Made by a program: the position numbers and the translations under genes. From positions 70,462,186-70,526,185 of the forward strand of contig CM056743.1 of the NCBI GenBank assembly GCA_029851415.1: a stretch of DNA of 64,000 bases. The letters run 5' to 3'. Shown here piece by piece: positions 12,481 to 23,921 of the stretch; the first letter of the stretch is position 1, and each line of letters starts with the position of its first letter. The notes below the pieces were generated by a model. That model was given only the letters and a program-made list of their open reading frames with translations. It was not told the DNA's origin and did no database searches. This stretch comes from Eretmocerus hayati. Its lineage: Eukaryota; Arthropoda; Insecta; Hymenoptera; Aphelinidae.

Positions 12481-13220
12481 GAATCATATTGCAGGGATTC
12501 AGAAGTAATGAGAAGTGTTCTACTGAAAATTATGAAATCAGGAGTCATGGAAGAATATTCAAAGGAGATTTCTTTAGAATGAGATTTTGCTTTAATGTAA
12601 AGTTCTTCAAGTGATCGATGATATTGATAATTTAGAATTGGTATTGCTATTGTGAGCATGTAGAATTTTTAACGAATATCCGATTCATGAGATTCATATT
12701 GATATTGATAAAGATACATAAAAAGTATGATATACTTTCAATTAATATGTGAAAAGGAATTTCACATTCTATTTTTCATACAATGTTACGATGATGATGG
12801 TCTGGTAATTCTAATTATCATCATATGACGCTTGGAGAAAGCTTTCTGCTAATCACTTTTAGCAGCGTATTCCCCACTAGTACCAACACATTCATCGAAA
12901 TCTAATGAGAGGCACGTGCCATACACTCGATACTGTATTAGATTTTGAGAGCCAACGGGATACTGAAATGCCACCAGTTCCTCATGCAAAAGTTCATGAA
13001 GGAGAGTACTCTGTCGTTTCTCATTCGCAGTCCAGGTAACTTGCTAATTCACTTGTTCTATGTTTACACGACCAATGATAATTCATTGCTGATAAATCAT
13101 ATTGGTAATGTATCTCCTTTTTTCAGGTATAGGTTCAGAAGAACTTTATAGGATGATTGTCATCAAAAGGCGCGGCACCGTCTTGCTGCCGAGTATATGA
13201 AAGAGAAGAACATGTGAGAA
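12481..13220. other. unassigned interval
   Basis: AT-rich sequence without recognisable gene or repeat. It runs into the simple-sequence tract flanking the retrotransposon. Confidence 0.3.
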
Positions 13221-13225
13221 CATGT

Positions 13226-13230
<5 letters not shown>

Positions 13231-13287
<57 letters not shown>

Positions 13288-13316
13288 GAGAGAGATTGAT
13301 TGATTGATTGATTGAT
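13231..13316. repeat. (GA)n followed by (GATT)n microsatellite
   Basis: A GA tract of about 63 bp is followed by five to six GATT units. In the orientation of the adjoining retrotransposon this reads (AATC)n then (TC)n, so the tetranucleotide is probably the element's own 3' tail and the GA tract the target. A similar (GATT) tail occurs on another non-LTR fragment at 20837. Confidence 0.8.
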
Positions 13317-13625
13317 GTCCCTCATTCGTCATAAGACAAAATGTAACCCACATATTTTTACATATGTTGCATAATTCTAGAAATAATTGAGTATTCAAAA
13401 ATTCAAAAATAAAAAGAAAAGTTGTAAAATATATATAACACAAGCGATTTGGTCAAGGACAGGTACATATCACAAATTGTGACTAGTCATTACAATTGCG
13501 AATTCGCGTATGTCTAAAATCTGAGAGCATGGGTTCACAAAGAGAAAATATCACAGTTTGCTTCAGTCAGGTGACAGAAGGTCACGTAAAACTAATCGTA
13601 AGCTAAAAATAAGAACCCAAGCCTA

Positions 13626-16553
13626 TCATAGATTAAAATAATGCTTCTTCTCCACATCAATCTTCTGAGGAGTCTGTGTCATCAAGAGATCTTTTAAGGC
13701 CTCTTTAAACAACGATATCTTCCCAAGCTGCCGAAAGCCCGGAGGGAGAAAGTTCCACAAATGAGCACACTGAACCTGGAAAGATCTTCTTCCATATTCA
13801 AGTCTCATGTTGGGAACTTTGAGTACCCGCTCTTCTAGATCACCCCGTCCGGGGCGTTCGGATTGGTACCTGGTAAACATCGCAGCAAGGTAGCCAGGTT
13901 CACCCAAATGCATGATCTTATGCATTAAAAGTGCTGCGAAGTACATTCTCCGCGAATCAGTACGTAACCAACCCAATCGCTCCCTAAACGGGGTGATGTG
14001 CTCGTCTCTCCTAAGATCAAAGATGAATCTCACACATGAATTGCTCAGTCTCTGTATCCGTTGCCGCTGTTCATCCGTGGCGTCGAGGTACACGACTGTG
14101 CAGTAATCTAGATGCGGTTGAACTAATGACTCGACTAGGCGAATCCGGAGAGGTCTGGTGATACACGCCCTAAAAAACCGCAAACCGTATAGGGCTCTGT
14201 TAACTTTCTTAGTAACTTGGTCAATGTGCGGTTTCCACGTCAGTTCACTATCAAGTGTAACACCGAGACTCACAACCGTATCACTGAACGGGATGAAATT
14301 TCCATCCTGTATCTCAACCCCTGGCAAGTCCATTCTCTTCAGATCTTTGATATTCCTCTCAGAGCTGAAGTAGATTGCCTTGGTCTTGCCAGCGTTGAGA
14401 CACAGGCCGGAACTCTTGGCCCATTCGGCAACTAGTCGACCTATTTCACCCAGCCGAGCGATGCCCTCCCTGATTTTAGTTTCCTCGACTTGGAGATAAA
14501 TTTGGAGGTCGTCCGCATAAAATAGATGATGTACCGACTTTCCGTCTAGCAAACCAGGTAAATCATTGACATATAAGCGGAAGAGTAAAGGCCCGAGAAC
14601 GGAACCCTGTGGAACACCCAGATTGGTTTCAAGCCAATCAGAATTACCAGATTTTGAAGTGACTTTTTGGGTGCGACCTTGTAAGTATGATTTTATCCAC
14701 AGAAGTGCCGATCTCGAAAAGCCAAGATTTCGAAGTTTACTCAACAGCTTAGATGGTGATATCGTGTCAAAAGCTTTACTAAAGTCAAAAAGCAGGAGCA
14801 AGGTGATCTTCTTCTTGTCAATGCCTACTCTGATGTCATCTGTCAACTTTAGTAGAGCTGTCTGGGTGCTATGGTATTGCCTGAAACCAGTCTGGAAGCG
14901 ATCTTGTAATTCCTCTTGTTTTAAGTACTCCGTGATTCGGTCGTGTGCGATTTTTTCCAGGACCTTGGCGAGAAAACACAGCAGCGCTATAGGACGGAAG
15001 TCCGAGACCGTTGATGGAGCGGCAGTCTTTTTCAGTGCGATCAGCTGTGCTTGCTTCCAAGCCTCGGTAAAAGTGCTATGAGCGAAAGAGGAGTTGAAAA
15101 TATGTACAATAAGATCACCAATAGCCGGAAGAGCCTTCGCGATCACGCTTTGGGGAATCCCGTCTGACCCACGGGCTTGCGAGGAAAAATGTTTGATAGC
15201 AAGGACTACGTTATTGAAATTTGTAGGCTTAAAATTAAAACCCTCCTCTGAAGCCGAATTTATATCGTCCATTGCTTCATCTATATTTTCGTGAGGTGAA
15301 ACGGAAACTCCCGCAAAGTGAGCGTTCAACTCATCCGGTGTGAAACCGTGAAGTTCCTCCTCTTTGCTCTTAGGCAGGAGGCCGAGGTTGCGCATTTCCT
15401 TCCAGATGTTCTTATGTTGATCAAGAGCGTCTGATAGATGGTTTTGAAGGAAGGAGTTACGCTCTTGTTCCATGCGCAAGTCGACCTCTTCGCTAAGCCG
15501 GAAATACTCACTTTGAAGCTCAGGACACTTGCGCTGGTTACGTTGATTTCGTTCCCAGCGCCTGCGCGTCGCATCTCGCTTATTCATGAGCACCCTCAAC
15601 TCAGGACCAATCCAAGGAGCATCATTTTTTCGCGGGTTGATAGTTTTTTCGGGCGCTAATTCATCTATAACAGTCATTAAATTCTCATTCAAGCAGTGAA
15701 TTGCGTCTTCCAAGCTGGTTTCGGCATTTTCAAGAGCTGTCCAGTCGCAGCGAAGCAGACGGTCATTTAGCATCTCCGGAGTGATATTACGAAAATCCCT
15801 ATAAGTAAAGGAATTTTTTGGCGGAGTGGGAGTGAAGACGTTGATGGTGACGTCTATGACCGAGTGCCTGCCGAAACTGGGCAGGAGTCTGTTTTGAAAG
15901 TCTGTAACGATGTCATTGTCATCTACGTAAATGTGGTCAATCCATGTATGTGATGTATTGGGGGTGTGTTGGTGAGTCGGGCCATGCTGCACTATCTGCA
16001 AGGCAAGTTCTTCTGTCAGTGCAGTCAGTGTCTTGGTGTCAGGGTGAGCAGTGTCTAACAGATCCGCGTTCAGATCTCCCATTATAATTTTGTGACTATA
16101 ATCCCCACACAGTCGGCGTAACGAGCCAAACAGCCCGTCATCCTTCTGCATGGCGATTTTCGGGGGTCTGTAAATTACCACGACTAAAATTGGAGGGGAG
16201 TTACCCTGCTGTACGCTACAGAAAAGAAATTCAGGAACACCAGGTTTTCCTGGGCCAAAAGTTTTAGACGAAATTAGCTTCTCTACCTTGAAATCATTGC
16301 GTACATACAAGGCAACCCCACCACCCTCTCTGTTTCGATCCTGTCTCAACAGAGAAAAACCCGGTATCTGAACGAGACTGTCATCCACATACTCATCTAG
16401 CTTCGACTCAGCCACCCCAAATAGATGGTAGGAGGGATCGTTGGCGACGAGCAAGCGTAGATGCTCAATCTTATCTGTCAGGGAGTTAAGGTTGATAAAT
16501 CCCGCTTTTAAGGAACCTCCACTCCCTCGTCGCTCCTCAGCAGCCGTATTTAG
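13626..16553 (-). CDS. ORF2: endonuclease and reverse transcriptase
   Basis: The frame opens directly after the ORF1 stop (16554-16556) and runs about 975 codons. The first 230 or so residues are an exonuclease-endonuclease-phosphatase domain (KAGFINLNSLTDKIEHLR start, AESKL, IMGDLNADLL, RHSVIDVTI). The RT occupies roughly residues 450-750, with LLFDFSKAFDTI, GVPQGSVLGPLLF and the catalytic HLFYADDLQIY. The C-terminal part (PHLDYC..., LRRDEHITPFRERLGWL) is typical of CR1/L2 proteins. No frameshift or premature stop is present. No AUG occurs before the middle of the endonuclease (about codon 135), so translation must use readthrough of the ORF1 stop, reinitiation at a non-AUG codon, or a fused ancestral frame. 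Confidence 0.9.
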   Translation of the reverse strand, partial: LNTAAEERRGSGGSLKAGFINLNSLTDKIEHLRLLVANDPSYHLFGVAESKLDEYVDDSLVQIPGFSLLRQDRNREGGGVALYVRNDFKVEKLISSKTFGPGKPGVPEFLFCSVQQGNSPPILVVVIYRPPKIAMQKDDGLFGSLRRLCGDYSHKIIMGDLNADLLDTAHPDTKTLTALTEELALQIVQHGPTHQHTPNTSHTWIDHIYVDDNDIVTDFQNRLLPSFGRHSVIDVTINVFTPTPPKNSFTYRDFRNITPEMLNDRLLRCDWTALENAETSLEDAIHCLNENLMTVIDELAPEKTINPRKNDAPWIGPELRVLMNKRDATRRRWERNQRNQRKCPELQSEYFRLSEEVDLRMEQERNSFLQNHLSDALDQHKNIWKEMRNLGLLPKSKEEELHGFTPDELNAHFAGVSVSPHENIDEAMDDINSASEEGFNFKPTNFNNVVLAIKHFSSQARGSDGIPQSVIAKALPAIGDLIVHIFNSSFAHSTFTEAWKQAQLIALKKTAAPSTVSDFRPIALLCFLAKVLEKIAHDRITEYLKQEELQDRFQTGFRQYHSTQTALLKLTDDIRVGIDKKKITLLLLFDFSKAFDTISPSKLLSKLRNLGFSRSALLWIKSYLQGRTQKVTSKSGNSDWLETNLGVPQGSVLGPLLFRLYVNDLPGLLDGKSVHHLFYADDLQIYLQVEETKIREGIARLGEIGRLVAEWAKSSGLCLNAGKTKAIYFSSERNIKDLKRMDLPGVEIQDGNFIPFSDTVVSLGVTLDSELTWKPHIDQVTKKVNRALYGLRFFRACITRPLRIRLVESLVQPHLDYCTVVYLDATDEQRQRIQRLSNSCVRFIFDLRRDEHITPFRERLGWLRTDSRRMYFAALLMHKIMHLGEPGYLAAMFTRYQSERPGRGDLEERVLKVPNMRLEYGRRSFQVQCAHLWNFLPPGFRQLGKISLFKEALKDLLMTQTPQKIDVEKKHYFNL

Positions 16554-18107
16554 TCAAGGAGTCTCCACTGATTCTGCTGCCGGAACCCCGTTTTGCTCCG
16601 GAACGACTGTGCAGCTCTGGTTGTTGTTAGAGGACGCACGAGTACGGTTTGGAACACTTCGACAGGCCGTTTGAATGACCTGCAGATCAGCGAGGGACTC
16701 GAACGTGTGCGCTCGCTCACCATTCTTCCGCCTAACCCAGAAACGTCCACCGCTGTGCCAGACGTATCGTAGTCCCAAACCGCGTGCAACTGACCTCAAA
16801 CGTATATACTGCTTGTACTTTTCGCGGGGGAGCATTTCATTTATGAAGATTTTACGGTCTGGCACATGAGCTTTCACATCTGGATCAAGTAGATCAGACT
16901 GGATGTTATTAGCCGTGAAATAATTATTGGCGATTGAACGTTTAGCCCGAATCACTTCCCCGACTAGTCGGCTACTGGAGAGTTGGACTACGCATGATGG
17001 TAAAGAACGCGAGATGGCAGCTGGGGCTCGGGAAGATGGGACCGAATCGCGATTTCCAGTTGGAGGCCTCTCCCCAGACGCATGCCCTGGTTGCAGGACA
17101 TGAACATCAGCAATGTCTGCCCTCTCCAGTGAGGGGAGGATGGACTTGAGCACTGCGTAAGAAATATCAGATAATTGTGCCGGTGAGGCCATTGAATTTT
17201 CTTTCAAAACTCCATTAATAATCAATTTACAGCGCTCAAGGCCGTCACTGCCGTGTCCCTGTCGCTGCTTCCCAGCGTGTGAGTGGGGGGACTTGTCCAT
17301 CCTAGGTGGAATAAGAGGAAACGAGGATTGATGGGGCGATTCGACATTACTATTCTCGTTAATTCTACATTCTCTATCTCGCAGACTACACTGGTGACCT
17401 TCTAATAGCTCAGTCAGAGTGGAAAGCTGGCCTTTCATGGTGGTATTCTGCTCCAGGAGAAGCTGGTGATCCAAGCGAAGCTCCTCCAGCTGGGAGTTCT
17501 GCCTCTCGATAAGTCTCTCGAGAGAAGATACACGTTCCAACAGGCGATCATCCACCTCTTTCACTGCTGGCGTGAGAGGTGGAGAGGGAATGGCAACGTT
17601 TTGTCGACTCACGAGAGATTTTATTTCGACGAGCTGATCCCGGAGCATGTCATATCGTTGATAAAAGAGGTCCAGTGTAGACTGCGCTATAAATACCCAT
17701 TCGGGTTCAGGAGACTTCGTCGTTAACGATGCTGATGGTACTGCAGGTTGTCCCGAGATGTTGCGGCTGTTACTTTCTACCGACCCAACAGCGTGGTCCA
17801 CAGGTGGTATGGTGAGCAGCGACTGGGTGGTAGCATTGAGCCGCGCGTCCGTTCGCTGCTTTTGAAAATTCGCGGGCTCTACTGTGTTGGACTGCTGCAG
17901 GGTGGCGCCACTTGACGGAGACAGATCTGCAGGCGATAGCATATCCCCCTCTAGCGCGAGCTGTGGCCTTTTGGTGGAAACAGAGGCATTGGTGGCGGGG
18001 AGCTTCGCGCTGCGGCGCGCAGCGGTGGTATGCTGCGGAGCGGGGGGAGACAATCCTGACGCAGCGCGCGAGCTGAGTCGCGTGTGTGAGATGGGCTGAT
18101 TACTCAC
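16554..18107 (-). CDS. ORF1: nucleic-acid-binding protein of the retrotransposon
   Basis: 517 residues. The N-terminal 150 residues are Ser/Pro/Thr-rich. A predicted coiled coil follows at about 165-245 (LLERVSSLERLIERQNSQLEEL region). The C-terminal 200 residues include KLIINGVLKENS and KIFINEMLPREKYKQYIRL...LGLRYVWHSGGRFWVRRKNGE split over about 50 residues, the pattern of FP25K/ORF1p C-terminal domains of CR1-type elements. It likely chaperones element RNA. The stop is TGA followed by CTA, in frame with ORF2. The upstream flank is a GA microsatellite at 18134-18168. Confidence 0.85.
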   Translation of the reverse strand: MSNQPISHTRLSSRAASGLSPPAPQHTTAARRSAKLPATNASVSTKRPQLALEGDMLSPADLSPSSGATLQQSNTVEPANFQKQRTDARLNATTQSLLTIPPVDHAVGSVESNSRNISGQPAVPSASLTTKSPEPEWVFIAQSTLDLFYQRYDMLRDQLVEIKSLVSRQNVAIPSPPLTPAVKEVDDRLLERVSSLERLIERQNSQLEELRLDHQLLLEQNTTMKGQLSTLTELLEGHQCSLRDRECRINENSNVESPHQSSFPLIPPRMDKSPHSHAGKQRQGHGSDGLERCKLIINGVLKENSMASPAQLSDISYAVLKSILPSLERADIADVHVLQPGHASGERPPTGNRDSVPSSRAPAAISRSLPSCVVQLSSSRLVGEVIRAKRSIANNYFTANNIQSDLLDPDVKAHVPDRKIFINEMLPREKYKQYIRLRSVARGLGLRYVWHSGGRFWVRRKNGERAHTFESLADLQVIQTACRSVPNRTRASSNNNQSCTVVPEQNGVPAAESVETP

Positions 18108-18132
18108 ACGTCTTTGCGAGTTCGTATTCTCC

Positions 18133-18133
<1 letters not shown>

Positions 18134-18177
<44 letters not shown>

Positions 18178-18180
18178 CGC
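18134..18180. repeat. (GA)n microsatellite at the 5' edge of the retrotransposon
   Basis: About 20 GA units, ending AAAGAGAGAG. It pairs with the GA tract at 13231-13293 on the other side of the element. Confidence 0.85.
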
Positions 18181-20337
18181 GCAAGACCGCCGTGCTTCAT
18201 TATATGCTGATATACGCTGAGTTGGGCCGTTCTAACCTCACACATTTTTTCGAACTTACCTATTTCATCCTCTTCTGGGCTCAGGAGGGTCTCAATCCCT
18301 CTTAACCCGTTATTTCGGTCCTCAACAAGGATATTGGCAAGTCATTTTGCCTCTGACAGCGTTCAGTGCCAAAATATTTTGCTCACTAATTTCGACCCTT
18401 CCAAATTTTCTTGCGTCATGATTTCAGCCGCGACAAGACACTCGAAGTCGAACACAAACATGTTGATGTCGACCACGCGGGAAGGTCGACTGCAAGACCG
18501 GGTGATATTTTGATGTGGCCGCGTGTGTAGCAGACGGCGTATATAGCAATGCTATAATAGCATTCCGTTTCAGCAGTACTCTCTTCGCTATTTTGATTAT
18601 AAATATGATATATAGAGATAACAGCAGAGATAGAATGTCAATTGATGCCAACCCTGATTGTTGAAGGAATAAGAGTCACCTATTGTTGTGTGTTTTTTGT
18701 CTGGAGTGATATAAGAATAAATAGGCCAAAGGCCAAGATGTGTGTCATTCTTGATGTTGTGCAGTGTCAAGAATTGATCTTCAAAAATACCTGGAGAATT
18801 TATTAGGATTTGATCGTGAGGAAAAATGAGTGCCAGTATCAATCTACATTTCAGCAGTGTATTGACTTTTAGTTTCCTTAATACTTCAGACAGGTCCAAC
18901 TGTGGAGCTATAATTTATGCTTCTCGAAGAAAAGTTCATCATAAACCATTCCAGTTTAAGAAGAGTGCAACCAACAGAATGGTTATCCTTTGTGTTGCTT
19001 TTCGTGTCTCAATAAAAAGCTGTCAATGTCTCACATATCAAGAGGGATCGTCTCTCACATTTAGATGTTGTGAGACAGGTCAGTCCAATTGACGACTGTC
19101 CAAGAACAGTTTTTATGATATATAAGCACTGATCTCTGGTGCTGCCCTGGTTACTTTTGAATAACATACCCCCATTGCGTAATACTTCAAATCCAAAAGT
19201 CTCAGCTAGACTCTTACTCATATGATATACGGATTTTACTTTCTTGGCGAGTGCCATTCACATTCTTGTCATATACTTTGAGAGCATGAATACATAGGTT
19301 GATTTCTGATTAGGATTAGGAAGTTGTACAGGGTTCATATGTTCTATCAAGAGTATCATGGACAAAGAAAGGCACATTTACGCTCTTGGTGGGAATTGGT
19401 AAGTTTAAATTGAAAAAGTTATTGGTTGAAGTCAATCACTAAACAAACTGGATCCATTGATCTATCTGGATGTATCTTGAGGATCATTTCATCACAAATC
19501 TAAACAGGCATCACATAATGCTATTGAACCTTCATTCCCCTCAGAATGAGTTTGCACGCATTGCTCCAACTTTTTGATATGTTACGAATCACCAATGTCC
19601 TAGATGGAATGTGTTTTCGTTTTTCGTTCTTGAAAAATATTGGGCATGAGATGCAGTGTCATCATTCTATGTTTCATTTATTAATTAGTCATTAATTATT
19701 CACTCTGATAGTTAGCATCCTTTCTTGCTGAAGATTGGATGTGGTTCGTCATGTGGGGAATTTCCACAATCTAAAAGTTCCTCGTGATCCAAAAATTCTC
19801 TCTTGGGTGAGCAGTCTTCGCATTAACTCAAGTCAATTTCATGAACTAACTCCAAGTCTTGCTATCAAAAATACAAAATTATACTTCTCCAGATTTTTCC
19901 TTGCTCACGATCAAAAAATATTCATCTTGGAATTAAGCATACGAAACTTGATCCAAATGTCCAAATTTACTAAAACCAATATGAATCAAATCAATACGAC
20001 CTCCTGCCTTCATCTGTGTACTCCAGATAGTTCTTTCACGAGAGGCTGCATTAGGATTCTGCGTGAACCACACTATGCCAACAACTGAAATGAACATGAT
20101 TGTTGGATTTTAAAGACATTCATCCCCTCTCACCTGATTCGCTGATCCCCTGCAAATATTTGAAGAAGCAAGTGCTTTCTTCCGTCACTGCCCGGACCGT
20201 ACTGAATAATGTCCAGCTTGAGCTTGAAAGTCCAAGCAAGTAGCGCGCGACACTCCGTGAAGGTGTCCGTGCGTGTAACTATTTTCTAGGGATTTCGCGT
20301 AAACACAGTCTCCCGATACCAGACTACATTCTTTCAT
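18181..20337. other. unassigned interval
   Basis: No gene, RNA gene or repeat is recognised. All frames are short and without domain motifs. Confidence 0.3.
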
Positions 20338-20832
20338 CTGACTATCGGCGCGATATTTGAACCTGTCCAGAACAAGTTTGATCCGTGCTTCACATTTCAA
20401 TCCACTGTTACCACCAACGTTTCATGCATCTTTGGAACGTATATTACAGTGGTATCAGTGTCAGATGAAGTGATCGAATTCTATCCGTAGTTGATAGTGA
20501 TGAGCTTTCAAGATTCTACGTGAATGTATTTTGAGATTATGGATAACCTACAGAGATGAACTGTAGTAGACACCTAGTTGAATGCTCCGAAAATTTTTTG
20601 AGATTTTGTTTCTCTATTTCTTCAGTTTTCATGAAACAAGGGAGCATCTCATAGCCAATCCCGCAAATGGGAGTATGATATATGCAAGGTATTCCTTAGT
20701 ATTTACGTTGCTCGGTCAAAGAATATCACTTTCAGTGAGGAACAATTATGTAGATGCAATAACGACCTTATTTTCCGATTGCTCACGAAGATCACGTTCA
20801 AGACATCAATATATTTCATGAAGCGGGAGTTA
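20338..20832. mobile_element. family A 5' non-coding region, copy 3 (solo fragment)
   Basis: It matches 1950-2428 (TCGGCGCGATATTTGAACCTGT, GGTATCAGTGTCAGAT, TTTACGTTGCTCGGTCAAAG, TTCATGAAGCGGGAGTT). It ends exactly where a second non-LTR element's (GATT)n tail begins. Confidence 0.6.
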
Positions 20833-20834
20833 GG

Positions 20835-23130
20835 TTTGATTGATTGATTGAAATAAACTCTATTAGAGTCTGGAGGCATAACCTCACGAGACTCCTCAGG
20901 AATATTACATTTAGATACATATGATTATAAGCGAATGTTGATACGGGGAAGTACAGATAGGTATGTTGATATCACTAAGAGCGGGAAGTGACAAGAGTGA
21001 GATAAGCCATTGGCAATTATGGCGCGTGCAGTGCAATATCATGATGAAGAAGAAAAAATTTACGTACGTACATAAGTAAGAATGATGTAGAATTCAGATG
21101 GAGAGTGAATTGATTAAGGCAGTGGGAATAGGGGGGATGCCTAAAGTGTTAGCTTTACTCATGCAGCCAATCTGATTTGTCCTCATGCATTATAGATGCT
21201 CGAAGAGAATCGTGGTGAATTCAGAGTGTGAGTCAAGACTGAGAGTGACTTGAGGCAGAGAATTAATCAGCTTCGAATCTGAGATGATGAAAGATTGCCT
21301 CCATGTTTCAGTACGTGGAGTTTTGTACTCTGGGATCTGAGAGTTACGTGAAGTTGGCCCGCCATCACTTTGAGATAAACGTATCAAACAATCCTCTATC
21401 TAATGGTACAACTCTTCCAATTTGAACAATTTGACCATTTGAGCAATGTATTTTCAAAGTGCTGAAATATTACCCCCCATCAAAAGACGATGAACGTTCA
21501 TTACTCCGCGAGTATATGCAGTAGGAAGACCCGCCCGGGTTCAATTTGAAGCTCTCAATTTGACCATATCGATTTGAGCATCAGAACTTATCATTATTGA
21601 CGCAAAATTGTCTAAACATACTGGGAGAAGTCCCCATATACAAGGTATTCGAGGTGGGCACCGTACCATCAGCGCCCCCATCGGATGTTTCTGAACTGCG
21701 CCGGAGCCGACCACGTGACTCCTCAAATCAAACCGCGTCTGCTAGCTGAAATTTGGTTCCCAAGAATTGAATATTCTTATCGCATACAGGAATCGTTCCA
21801 CAAAGTTCGATTGGTTTCAGTAACATAAGTGTGCTTGTGCAACACAACTCTCACTGTTGTATGGCATATTGTGCATTATTTTTCATCGGAGTAGATACAT
21901 CAAGTCATCCATGTGCTTTTGTTGAAACATTGATGCAAAATATGCCTCCCGATAGAAAGATCCGCGTTATACATGAACACTCATGTTATTGGAACCGATC
22001 AAAGTCTGTGAAACAGTTCCTGTACGTGATAAGAAGATTTTATTCTTGGGAACCAAATATCAGCTAGCAGACGCGGTTTGATGTGAAGGGTCACGTGGTT
22101 GGCTCCGGCACAGTTCAGAAACATCCGATGGGGGCGCTGATGGTACGGCTCAAATGGTAGGTGCTGACTGGTGGGGACTATGCGGGTCATGCGTGCTCCC
22201 CCCTCCCCCCGTTGCCTCTCCCCTGCCGGCCTATACCCCAAACATAGGGACTCCTCCCAGTCTGTTCGGACGATTTTGCGTCAATAATGATAAGTTCTGA
22301 TGCTCAGATAGATATGGTCAAATTAAGAGCTTCAATTTAAGCCTACGTAGCTCCCCCCAATGTGTATATTCGGGGAGTGATGAGCATTTCTCATGTTTTG
22401 GAAGGGGGGGGGGGGGAGGGTAATATTCCAGTTCTTCGAAAATTCATTTCTCAAATGGTCAAATTGTTCAAATTGAAAGGGTTGCACCACTGAATTCGGG
22501 ATTTTTTGCTCGACTCTATAGTATATTTATCTCAAAGTGGCGTGCCAACTTCACGTAACTGGATTTGAGCTGGATACCTTCCCGGGTAGGGAGGGGGTGC
22601 ATTACTGTACTTGAGTTTGAATAGAGAGTGCAAGGGAGAGGGTTCACCTGTACAGAAAATTTTGGAGGCAAAACAACAAATCAAGTAGAGACGCCTACGG
22701 TTGGTAGACAGCCAGCTAAGAGAAATACGATATGGTGAGCCATGTGATCGCCATGGGATATTGCCATAGATGAATCGAATGCAACTGTTCATGAGGCGTT
22801 GAAGTGCAACATCAAGAAGTTGTTGCATTTGATGAATCACTGGAGCAGCGTAATCAAAATGTGGTAGTGCAAGACTGCACAAGTTTCATCCGCAGCGAGC
22901 GAGACAGGGCTCCTCGGTACCACCGTAGTGCATATAGCGCCCCGTGTACGCGCCGAATCATGCCGTTGACTTGGAGTAGACCAGTCTAACTTCGAAGATA
23001 TGTGAACCCCAAGACTCTTGATAGGAGATGAGTACGATATCTCAGATCCCGACACAACAATTTCAGGGAGATCATCGGTTTTGACAAGTGTTGAATGTTA
23101 ATCATTTTGAACCTCGCACCTTTAGAGGGT
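20835..23130 (-). pseudogene. decayed CR1-like retrotransposon fragment, split by an insertion
   Basis: The right part (22532-23055) translates to a broken RT C-terminus: LPHFDYAAPVIHQ..., LQRLMNSCIRFIYGN, LSWLSTNRRRLYLICCFASK. Each piece parallels the C-terminal third of the intact ORF2 at 13.6 kb. The left part (21190-21387) gives the end of such a protein (TETWRQSFIISDSKLINSLP). A (GATT)n tail at 20837-20850 marks the 3' end. The two parts are separated by element G. It is distinct from, and older than, the 13.3-18.1 kb element. Confidence 0.65.
21404..22490. mobile_element. foldback element G
   Basis: The ends GGTACAACTCTTCCAATTTG and CAAATTGAAAGGGTTGCACC are inverted, as are the inner blocks 21545-21800 and 22060-22325 (GCGCCCCCATCGGATGTTTC / GAAACATCCGATGGGGGCGC). 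The centre (21820-22030) is unique. A G-run (22387-22398) and CCCC runs interrupt the symmetry. It interrupts a retrotransposon fragment. Inverted similarity of the immediate flanks (21345-21390 against 22510-22560) suggests that the true element is slightly larger. Confidence 0.6.
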
Positions 23131-23561
23131 AACGCACATGTAGCCGTAGCCTTATTATCCCTAGGTCTGTGTAAGGGTACACTTGATATACGTACGAGTC
23201 AGTCTGCAATGTAACGTCTGTATATTGAGGTCCTGCTGAACTCAATTTCGTAAGAAACAATCTAAGGATGTTATAAACATACCTTGTCTGTCGAATTTGG
23301 AAGTCGTTTATGAATGATCTATGATTGAGAAGGTACGTGTGTTGGATTGTATGCTTATGTATGCACATTTGTATGACCATCTACGTTTCTCCTTCTAGGC
23401 GTATTTTCATATGTATTTCCCAAATTAAGAATACATACACATTATTTGAACAAAATTGTGTATCCCAATGAGTACATTAGATCCTCCTGCTCCGCTACTC
23501 ACTAAAATTCTATCAACAAGCTAGAGATTAGGTTCACCTCCAAGAATGATGACGGTGAGAC
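23131..23561. other. unassigned interval
   Basis: Nothing recognisable; probably the 5' remainder of the decayed retrotransposon and flank. Confidence 0.25.
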
Positions 23562-23921
23562 GAATTCGTTCAAGATTCTCACCAGACAATTCGACGTGGA
23601 TCTGACAACAAATACCTCAGTAGAATCCTACAGGAACATCTTGTGTTCTCCTGGTATCAGAACATTAGGAGGAACTCAAAGGTAGAAACTCATGAGATTC
23701 TTGCAAAAAATGCCTATGCATGTGTCATAAGGAACCTAATACATACGATCCTCTGGGATTCTCACACGCGATTCCAATGTTCATGGCAAGCGCAGAGATA
23801 TGCAGCAGAATTCCTATTCGATTCCAATCGGGTTCTCTTGGATAGGAATTATGCTAGGATATCCTGAGGAATTCCATTTTGAAGCAGTTTTTTGGGGAAA
23901 GATTCCTGCGCGGGTGATGAG
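23562..23921. mobile_element. MITE family I, copy 2
   Basis: It aligns end to end with 2440-2794, starting AATTCGTTCAAGATTCTCAC and ending near GATTCCTGCGCGGG. Confidence 0.6.

Larger units (their letters stand above)
13295..18115 (-). mobile_element. CR1-like non-LTR retrotransposon, nearly full length
   Basis: The order on the minus strand is 5' end near 18115, ORF1, ORF2 with endonuclease and reverse transcriptase, a 3' UTR of about 310 bp, and an (AATC)n tail. Assignment to the CR1/L2 group rests on the FP25K-like ORF1 C-terminus, the apurinic-type endonuclease, the GFRQYHSTQTALL and VPQGSVLGPLLF motifs and the microsatellite tail. GA tracts lie at both ends. Confidence 0.85.

Noticed and set aside
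14566..15081. 171-codon plus-strand frame across the reverse transcriptase
   Set aside because: Antisense shadow of ORF2, whose minus-strand frame has all catalytic motifs.
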